Assembly (NCBI GenBank): GCA_963735065.1
Contig: CAVTJL010000001.1
Location: forward strand, 1,550,001 to 1,614,000
Source of the DNA: CAVTJL01 sp963735065
GTDB lineage: Bacteria > Pseudomonadota > Alphaproteobacteria > Geminicoccales > Geminicoccaceae
Length of the DNA: 64,000 bases
Reading direction: 5' to 3'
A program made the position numbers and the translations under genes. The notes below the pieces were generated by a model. The model had not been told where the DNA came from, ran no database searches, and was given only the letters and a program-made list of their open reading frames with translations. This document shows, in pieces, positions 58,040 through 64,000 of this stretch; the first letter of the stretch is position 1, and each line of letters opens with the position of its first letter.

Positions 58040-60301
58040 ATGCCGTTCGCGCGATACCTTCCCGAGCAGATGGGGTCGGCCACGATCACGCCCGAGGGGC
58101 CCTTCGTCGCCGGGAGCCACGCCGAGCTCAAGCTCACCTATACGGCTGGCACGTTCGGGATCGACGACAGCGGCCATCTGAAGATCACCTGGCGCACCGC
58201 GTCCGATATGGCCAAGCCGCAGCTCCACGATCCGGCGGCCGCCAACTACACGACCGTCGAGGCGAGCAATGGTGCCGTCCTCGACGTGCGCGTCGATCGC
58301 GTGAACATCCGCCCCTGGGTGAACACGCTCTTCATCCGCGTCCAGCGCGGCTATCTGCGTGAGGGCGACACGATCACGGTCCATTTCGGCAACCCCGCGC
58401 AGGGCTCGCCGGGCCTGCGGCTGCAGAGCAACTGCGAGCGGAGCTTCGAGCTCAAGGTCTTCGTGGACGCCTTCGCGGCCTACGAGTTCACCGAGATTCT
58501 GTCCTCTCCCGAGATCGCGCTGATCCCTGGCGAGCCCGCCCGCTGGAAGGCCATCTGGCCAACGCTCGCGGTGGTGGGCGAGCCCTTTCGGCTGGCGATC
58601 GTGGCCGAGGATCGCTGGGGCAACCCCACGGATCGGGCGGACGCCGAGCTTCTGCTCTGGCCGTCGGCACCGATCGAGGGGCTGCCCCAGAAGGTCCGGA
58701 TCCGGCCCGGTGACGGCCCGGTGGTGATCGAGGGCCTGCGCGCCACAGCACCCGGCGATCTGTCACTCGACCTGCTCGACGCGTCGTCGAGCATTCTCTG
58801 CTCGTCCAATCCGCTGCGCGTCGTGCCGGCAGCAGAGCTGCGCCATTTCTGGGGCGACCTGCACGGGCAGAGCGAGGAGACCGTCGGCACCAACTCCGCC
58901 GCCGACTATTTTGCCTATGCCCGCGACCGCGCCTTCATCGACATCGCGGGGCACCAGGCCAACGACTTCCAGATCACCGACGCCTTCTGGAAGGAGCTGA
59001 ACGACCTCACCGCCACCTTCGACGAGCCCGGCCGCTTCGTCGCCGTGCCCGGCTACGAGTGGTCCGGCAACACGGGCATGGGCGGCGACCGCAACGTCTT
59101 CTTCGCCAAGGAGGGACGGGCGATCCGGCGTTCCTCCAGCATCCTGCTCGAGGACGGGGCGCCACGGCCGAGCGACTGCAACAAGGCGCCGGCGCTGTTC
59201 GAGGCGCTGCAGGGCGAGGATGCGGTCGTGATCGCCCATGTGGGCGGCCGCTATGCCGACCTCAGGGCCGGCCATGACGGGAGGCTGGAGCGCGCGGTCG
59301 AGGTGCACTCGACCTGGGGCACCTTCGAATGGCTGCTCCACGACGCCTTCGACCTCGGCTACCGCGTGGGCGTCGTCTGCCACAGCGACGACCACAAGGG
59401 CCGGCCCGGCGCCACGCGCCCCGGCGCCTCCCTGTTCGGCGCCATCGGCGGCCTCACCTGCTACCTGATGCCCGAGCTGAGCCGACCGGCGCTGTTCAGG
59501 GCGCTGCGCCAGCGGCATCACTATGGGACCACCGGCACCCGGCTCTTCCTCTCGGTGACCGGGCACTTCGATGCGCCCGTGACCCTCTTCGATGAGGATC
59601 CCGCCTTCGGGCCGACGAGCACCCGAGCGGTCGCCAGCGTGCAGATGGGCGACATCGTCGCGCCGGGACGAGAGCCCATGCGCCTGGAGGTGGAGGCGGT
59701 GGGATCGGCCCCGCTCGAGCGGATCGACGTCTTTTACGGCAAGGAGCTCGTCCGAACGGTGCGTCCGGACGACGGCGAGCAGCCGAGCCGCCGCATCCGC
59801 CTGATGTGGCAGGGGGCTGAGTATCGCGGCCGGGGCCGTGAGGTCATCTGGCGGGGCAGCCTCGACATCGAAGGTGAGCCCTACGTGCGCGCTCTCCCGG
59901 TGAACTTCCTCAACCCCGAGAGCCCGCTCCGGGAGGTCGAGCCCGGCCGCCGGCTCGCCTGGCGCTCGGTCACCACCGGCAACGCCGCCGGCATCGACCT
60001 CTGGCTGGAGGACGGCCAGACCGAGACGCTTGTCCTCGAGACCCATCTGGGCGGCGGCCGCTTCGCCGCCCGCGACATCGGCCGCGACGACACCGTCCTG
60101 CCGCTCGGCGGCCTCGGCCGGCAGGTCAGGCTCTATCGCCTGCCCGAGGAGCTGCCGCGGCGGCTCGCCTTCAGCCACGAGGTGGCCTTCACCGGCCCGG
60201 CCGACCTTCCCGTCTATGTCCGCGTCACCCAGGCCGACGGCCATCAGGCCTGGTCCAGCCCGATCTACCTGATCGGGCCGCAGGAAGGTGTCGTGGCGTA
60301 G
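58040..60301 (+). CDS. DUF3604 domain protein (PHP-like)
   Basis: 753 residues. The N-terminal 270 residues form beta-sandwich domains; the DUF3604 part begins at LRHFWGDLHGQSEETVGTNS (about 272), with FIDIAGHQANDFQITDAFW, FVAVPGYEWSGNTGMGGDRN, VVIAHVGGRYADLR and GVVCHSDDHKGRPG. The His and Asp residues in GDLHGQ, IAGHQ, IAHVGG and HSDDH correspond to the metal site of PHP-type phosphoesterases. The ATG at 58040 has GGAGGAA upstream. No signal peptide. Substrate unknown; the LacI-type operator suggests a carbohydrate-linked role, which is inference. Confidence 0.88.
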   Translation: MPFARYLPEQMGSATITPEGPFVAGSHAELKLTYTAGTFGIDDSGHLKITWRTASDMAKPQLHDPAAANYTTVEASNGAVLDVRVDRVNIRPWVNTLFIRVQRGYLREGDTITVHFGNPAQGSPGLRLQSNCERSFELKVFVDAFAAYEFTEILSSPEIALIPGEPARWKAIWPTLAVVGEPFRLAIVAEDRWGNPTDRADAELLLWPSAPIEGLPQKVRIRPGDGPVVIEGLRATAPGDLSLDLLDASSSILCSSNPLRVVPAAELRHFWGDLHGQSEETVGTNSAADYFAYARDRAFIDIAGHQANDFQITDAFWKELNDLTATFDEPGRFVAVPGYEWSGNTGMGGDRNVFFAKEGRAIRRSSSILLEDGAPRPSDCNKAPALFEALQGEDAVVIAHVGGRYADLRAGHDGRLERAVEVHSTWGTFEWLLHDAFDLGYRVGVVCHSDDHKGRPGATRPGASLFGAIGGLTCYLMPELSRPALFRALRQRHHYGTTGTRLFLSVTGHFDAPVTLFDEDPAFGPTSTRAVASVQMGDIVAPGREPMRLEVEAVGSAPLERIDVFYGKELVRTVRPDDGEQPSRRIRLMWQGAEYRGRGREVIWRGSLDIEGEPYVRALPVNFLNPESPLREVEPGRRLAWRSVTTGNAAGIDLWLEDGQTETLVLETHLGGGRFAARDIGRDDTVLPLGGLGRQVRLYRLPEELPRRLAFSHEVAFTGPADLPVYVRVTQADGHQAWSSPIYLIGPQEGVVA

Positions 60302-60337
60302 TCGGGCCCGGGGAGGAGAGGGTTCGGCAGCCGCCCG

Positions 60338-61039
60338 TCAGGCATAGTCCTGCTGGCGCTGGGCCCTGTCGTTGAGGTCGCTGCGGCCGAAATGTGCCTC
60401 GAGCCGGCGCTGCACGAAGTCCCAGGCCGTGGTCATGCACAGGTAATAGATGGCGGCGACCGCGAAGATCTCGAGGACCTGGAACTTGACCTGGATGAGC
60501 TCCTGCGAGCGGCGCAGCAGCTCCTCCATCGAGATCACCGAGGTGATCGAGGTGGTCTTCAAGAGGCCGTTCACGCTGTTGCCGATGGGCGGGATGATGA
60601 TGCGCACGGCCTGCGGCAGGACGACGAGGCGCATCGTCTGCCAGTAGCGCAGGCCCAGCGCGGTCGAGGCCTCCTCCTGGCCCGCGGGCACCGCCATGAT
60701 GCCGGCCCGGATGATCTCGGCGAAGTAGGCGGCCTCGTTGAGGCTGAGGCCCAGGAGTGCCGAGGTCACGACGGAGAAGCGCAGGCCCAGCTGGGGCAGG
60801 CCCGTATAGATGACGATGAGCTGGACCAGGAGCGGCGTGCCGCGGAAGAGCCAGATGTAGAAGCCCGCCGCCCGCGTGACCGCCCGGTTGCCCGAGAGCC
60901 GCATCAGCGCCAGCACGATCCCCATGGCGAGGCCGAAGAAGATCGAGAGGGCGGTGAGCCAGAGCGTCGTCCAGGCGCCACCCAGGAGGTAGGGGTTGGT
61001 GAGATAGTCGAAGAAGCCGGACCAGCTCCAGACCTGCAT
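60338..61039 (-). CDS. Polar amino acid ABC transporter permease
   Basis: 233 residues with about five membrane helices, HisM/GlnP type. The N-terminal YLLGGAWTTLWLTALSIFFG and the coupling loop EEASTALGLRYWQTMRLVVL followed by PQAVRIIIPPIGNSVNGLLK are diagnostic. It starts 61 bp after the binding protein gene on the same strand. No ATPase gene is in the window on this side, so the ATPase is encoded elsewhere. Confidence 0.93.
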   Translation of the reverse strand: MQVWSWSGFFDYLTNPYLLGGAWTTLWLTALSIFFGLAMGIVLALMRLSGNRAVTRAAGFYIWLFRGTPLLVQLIVIYTGLPQLGLRFSVVTSALLGLSLNEAAYFAEIIRAGIMAVPAGQEEASTALGLRYWQTMRLVVLPQAVRIIIPPIGNSVNGLLKTTSITSVISMEELLRRSQELIQVKFQVLEIFAVAAIYYLCMTTAWDFVQRRLEAHFGRSDLNDRAQRQQDYA

Positions 61040-61100
61040 GCCGCTCTCCAGGAAGGGGACGGGGCGGCGGCCGCTCGGGCACGCCGCCCCTCGAGCCCGA

Positions 61101-61946
61101 TCAGCCGACCTTGAAGGAGGCGACGTCGAGCGGCGTCAGCCCGTACTTCTCGAAGGTCTTCTGGTAGGTGCCGTCGGCCTTCATCGCATCCAGCGCCTTG
61201 GCCACCGCCTCGGCCAGGGCCTCGTTCTTGAAGGCGAAGGCCACGGGAGCACCCGCAAGGCCGTGCATCGCCCGGTCGAAGGCGCCGGTGTCCTGATAGT
61301 GCTTGGCCACACCGTCGATGCTGACCACGGCATCGAGCTGGCCCGCGCGCAGGGCGTTGTAGGCGTCGGCGAAGGTGTTGAAGGTGCTGATCTTCATGCT
61401 GCCGGCACCCTTGTCCTCCAGCTCCTTGTTCATCGCCCGGATCTTGTTCTCCTCGTACCCGCCGACCTCGACGCCGACGCGCTTGCCCACGAGGTCCTCG
61501 ATCTTCGCGATGTGCTCGGGATTGCCCTTGGGCACGCTGATGCTCACGGCCTGCGACTCGTACTTCACGAGCTTCATGATCTCGGCGCGCGCGGGCGTGT
61601 AGAAGAGCCCGGTGTTGATCATGTCCCAGCGGCCGGCCTGCAGGCCCGGGATCATGGCGTCGAAGTTGATCCGCACATACTCGGGCTCGAGGCAGAGCCG
61701 CTTGGCGATCTCGTTGCCGAGCTCGATCCGCATGCCGGCGAGCTGGCCCTTGTCGTCCACATACTGAAGCGGCGGCAGCGTCGGGTTGGTCGACATCGTA
61801 AGCGTGCCGGGCTTGACGAGGTCGCTGTCGGGCACCGCCTGCTTGCAGTCGGCCGCCCGCGCCGTGCCGATGCCGGCGGTCGCGAGGAGGCCCGCCGCCA
61901 TGGCGAGCATGAGACGCCGACGCATCGGGTTCGTGCTGTTGGTCAT
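61101..61946 (-). CDS. Amino acid ABC transporter substrate-binding protein
   Basis: 281 residues, family 3 periplasmic binding protein. Signal MRRRLMLAMAAGLLATAGIG with cleavage near ARA, a mature start LVKPGTLTMSTNPTLPPLQY, DKGQLAGMRIELGNEIAKRL, INTGLFYTPARAEIMKLVKY and IEDLVGKRVGVEVGGYEENK. The ATG at 61946 adds eight residues before the arginine cluster; the internal ATG before RRR is an alternative start. It lies between a flavin oxidoreductase gene and the permease gene, all on the minus strand. Confidence 0.93.
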   Translation of the reverse strand: MTNSTNPMRRRLMLAMAAGLLATAGIGTARAADCKQAVPDSDLVKPGTLTMSTNPTLPPLQYVDDKGQLAGMRIELGNEIAKRLCLEPEYVRINFDAMIPGLQAGRWDMINTGLFYTPARAEIMKLVKYESQAVSISVPKGNPEHIAKIEDLVGKRVGVEVGGYEENKIRAMNKELEDKGAGSMKISTFNTFADAYNALRAGQLDAVVSIDGVAKHYQDTGAFDRAMHGLAGAPVAFAFKNEALAEAVAKALDAMKADGTYQKTFEKYGLTPLDVASFKVG

Positions 61947-62011
61947 CTGCCTGTCCTCTCCCTCTCCATGGGCGCCCCGCCATCGGGACGCCCCGTCACG
62001 AAAAAACCGGC

Positions 62012-64000
62012 TCAGGTGGCGAAGCGGCCCGGCGCATAGGGCCGGATGTCGAGATCGGGCTGCCTGCCGACGATCAGGTCGGCCATGAGCCGGCCGAGCA
62101 GGGGGCCGTTCGTGTAGCCGTTGGCCGTGACCAGGGCGTAGAAGCCGGGCCGTCCCGGCGCCTCGCCCAGAACGGGCGCCCCGTCGGTCGTGCCGCTCAG
62201 CGTGGCCCAGGAGCGCAGCAGGTGCAGGCCCGCCAGGGCCGGCAACACCCGCTGCGCCACCCAGAGATTGCCCGCGATGCTGTCGGCCAGCGTCGTCGGC
62301 TGGCCGGTCACGGGATGAAGAGCACCGCTCCAGCCGCCGCCGACGATGAGCTGGCCCGTGCGCGCCTGCTTCATCGTCAGGTGCCGGTCGGCATGGGCCA
62401 CGAGGTGGCGGACCAGAGGGGGCGCCGCCTCGGTCACCAGCATCTGCAAGGGCACCGCGCGCACCGGCAGGTGCACGCCGGCCAGTGCTGCGATGTGGCC
62501 CGCACCGGCGCCTGCCGCATCGACGAGGCGCCTTGCCTGAACCGTGCCGCGGCTCGTCCGCAGGCGGAAGCCGGGCTCCAGAGCCTCGATCGCCTCGACC
62601 GTGGCGCGCGTCACGAGCCGTACGCCCCGGGCCTGGGCGGCAGCGAGCAGGGCCGGCGTCGCCAACAGCGGGCTTATCTTTCCCTCGGCGGGACAGAGGC
62701 TGGCGCCGATCATGCCGGCTGCCACGTCCGGGAAGATCCGGCGCAGCTCGTCCCGCCCGAGGATCTCGACCTCGATGCCGTTGGCCTTCTCGACCACGGC
62801 CTTGCGCTCGAGGAAGCGGAGCTGATCCTCGCTCTCGGCGAGCATCAGGCCGCCCGTCACCTCGATCTCGAGGTCGACGCCGAGGCTCTGCTCGATCTCC
62901 TGCCAGACCCGCGTGGCGTGCCGCTGCAGCGGCAGGAGGCTCGCCACAGGCTGCTCGGCGATGCGCTCCCGGTCCTTCAGGTCGTAGGCCAGAAGCTGGA
63001 CGTGCAGGCTGCCCGCATTGCCGCCGGAGGCCTGGCCGTTGGGTTGGCCGCGCTCGATGAGCACCGTGTCGATGCCGCGCTCCACCAGGGCCAGCGCCGT
63101 GGCGACGCCCAGGATGCCGGCGCCGATGACGGCCACGTCCGCCTGCAGATCGACCGGCTCATCGAGGCTTTTGCCCGCCAGCGGCGGCCGCGGCGTCACC
63201 GCGGGATGGCCCGACCACTCGCCCTGCTCGCGCAGGAGCGCCACGACCGGCACCGGGCGAGCCGGCCGCTGCGGCGCAAACCCCGCGCCCTCGCCGGCGT
63301 CGCCGAGCAGCCGGCCCAGAACGGGCGCGCAGTATCGCCCCTGGCAGCGTCCCATGCCTATTCTTGTCAGGCGCTTCAGCGCCCCGGCGTCGGGCCAGCG
63401 GCCGAGATGGCGACGAAGCTGGCCCAGCCGGACCTCCTCGCAGCGACAGACGACGGGGTTGGCGTCCTCCATCAGGCGCAGCGGATCGAGCGGCGGCGCG
63501 GCAAAAAGCATCCAGAGCGCCTTTTGGAACCGCAGCGCCCGATCGAGATCCTTTCTCACTTTCCCGAGCTCGCCAGGGTCGGTGTCGTGCCCGAGCTCTT
63601 GGAGCGCGGCGAGGGCGGCGAGGCGGCCTTGAGCCAGCGCCACCCGGGCTCCGCCGATCGACCCGCCGTCGCCGGCGATCCACACGCCCGGGACGCTCGT
63701 GGCGCCATTTTTCCCTTGCTCGGGGACGAGGGCGCCGGTGGTCGGGTCCGTGTGGTGGCGGCAGCCGAGAAGGCGGCTCAGCTCGCTCGCCGGCTGGAAG
63801 CCGTAGTTGAGGCAGACCGTGTCGGCCTCGAGCCGCTGCTCGCTGCCCGGCACGACCCGACCAGCCTCGTCGATCCGCGCGATCCGCGCCGCCCCGACGC
63901 GATCGGTGCCCTCGACACCGACCAGCACGTGCCCCTGCCGAACAAGAACACCGGCACGCCGGAGGCCGAGGAGATAGCGCATGCCGTCACCCAAAAGGCC
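62012..64000 (-). CDS. Fused opine oxidase/HcnB-HcnC-like oxidoreductase (partial)
   Basis: At least 662 residues, open to the right edge of the window. First comes the C-terminal part of a pyridine-nucleotide-type flavoprotein (VCLNYGFQPASELSRLLGCR, VPGVWIAGDGGSIGGARVAL), then a BFD-like [2Fe-2S] domain (VVCRCEEVRLGQLRRHLGRW, GMGRCQGRYCAPVLGRLLGD, four cysteines), then a complete FAD-dependent D-amino-acid-oxidase domain (VAVIGAGILGVATALALVER, ASGGNAGSLHVQ, ATLSGTTDGAPVLGEAPGRP). In OoxA/OoxB and HcnB/HcnC these are separate subunits. An adjacent amino acid importer suggests uptake and oxidation of an opine or amino acid. The TTG at 63994 is not taken as the start. Confidence 0.85.
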   Translation of the reverse strand, partial: GLLGDGMRYLLGLRRAGVLVRQGHVLVGVEGTDRVGAARIARIDEAGRVVPGSEQRLEADTVCLNYGFQPASELSRLLGCRHHTDPTTGALVPEQGKNGATSVPGVWIAGDGGSIGGARVALAQGRLAALAALQELGHDTDPGELGKVRKDLDRALRFQKALWMLFAAPPLDPLRLMEDANPVVCRCEEVRLGQLRRHLGRWPDAGALKRLTRIGMGRCQGRYCAPVLGRLLGDAGEGAGFAPQRPARPVPVVALLREQGEWSGHPAVTPRPPLAGKSLDEPVDLQADVAVIGAGILGVATALALVERGIDTVLIERGQPNGQASGGNAGSLHVQLLAYDLKDRERIAEQPVASLLPLQRHATRVWQEIEQSLGVDLEIEVTGGLMLAESEDQLRFLERKAVVEKANGIEVEILGRDELRRIFPDVAAGMIGASLCPAEGKISPLLATPALLAAAQARGVRLVTRATVEAIEALEPGFRLRTSRGTVQARRLVDAAGAGAGHIAALAGVHLPVRAVPLQMLVTEAAPPLVRHLVAHADRHLTMKQARTGQLIVGGGWSGALHPVTGQPTTLADSIAGNLWVAQRVLPALAGLHLLRSWATLSGTTDGAPVLGEAPGRPGFYALVTANGYTNGPLLGRLMADLIVGRQPDLDIRPYAPGRFAT

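Overview
The window is about two thirds G+C and reads as chromosome from an alphaproteobacterium. The carAB-greA-trxB order, the bactofilin plus M23 peptidase pair, the DUF1326/DUF2182 pair, the TIGR02186 protein and the tandem anti-Shine-Dalgarno small RNAs all fit that class. A Rhodospirillales or Geminicoccales-type host is my inference; no rRNA or tRNA gene is present to place it. I see no CRISPR array, insertion sequence or prophage.

Layout. 1-6.5 kb: end of carA, carB, greA, trxB and a LysR regulator. 6.5-7.4 kb: three tandem copies of a roughly 150-nt small RNA gene, each with its own promoter-like element, a CCTCCC motif and a strong terminator, interspersed with TGC-N3-GCA sites. 7.5-9.2 kb: msrP, then five palindromic elements of roughly 50-105 bp. 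9.2-13.2 kb: accessory region with a broken hypothetical gene, a ParD/ParE toxin-antitoxin pair, an A+T-rich ParA-SIR2 two-gene cassette (candidate defence system) and an orphan XRE antitoxin. 13.5-18.7 kb: a secreted low-complexity protein, a CoA-binding protein, an enoyl-CoA hydratase and a large MscS channel. 18.7-23.5 kb: fbpABC ferric iron importer, divergent from a BtuF-like binding protein. 23.5-26.4 kb: serine hydrolase, DUF1330, SnoaL-like and XRE/MmyB-like genes. 26.4-31.9 kb: frameshifted molybdopterin oxidoreductase, DnaQ-like exonuclease coupled to a cNMP/CBS/DUF294 protein, small membrane protein. 31.8-38.9 kb: frameshifted LysR gene, second toxin-antitoxin pair, azoreductase, pirin, phospholipase D family protein and a probable EVE-HNH nuclease. 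39-45.6 kb: DUF485-actP acetate uptake operon and, divergently, the ugpBAEC operon with a Pho box. 45.7-51.5 kb: M23 peptidase and bactofilin, YedE-like transporter, TIGR02186 protein, universal stress protein, N-carbamoylputrescine amidase, methyltransferase. 51.7-64 kb: secA, LysR/SDR pair, DUF2182/DUF1326 pair, a DUF3604 protein behind a LacI-type operator, and an amino-acid ABC transporter next to a fused opine-oxidase/HcnBC-like oxidoreductase that runs off the right edge.

Two patterns stand out. The ParA-SIR2 cassette has intact NAD-hydrolase-type residues, overlapping genes and foreign base composition. In addition, four genes are disrupted by one-base gains, mostly in G/C runs, which points either to consensus errors in the assembly or to real decay and should be settled before those genes are called dead.
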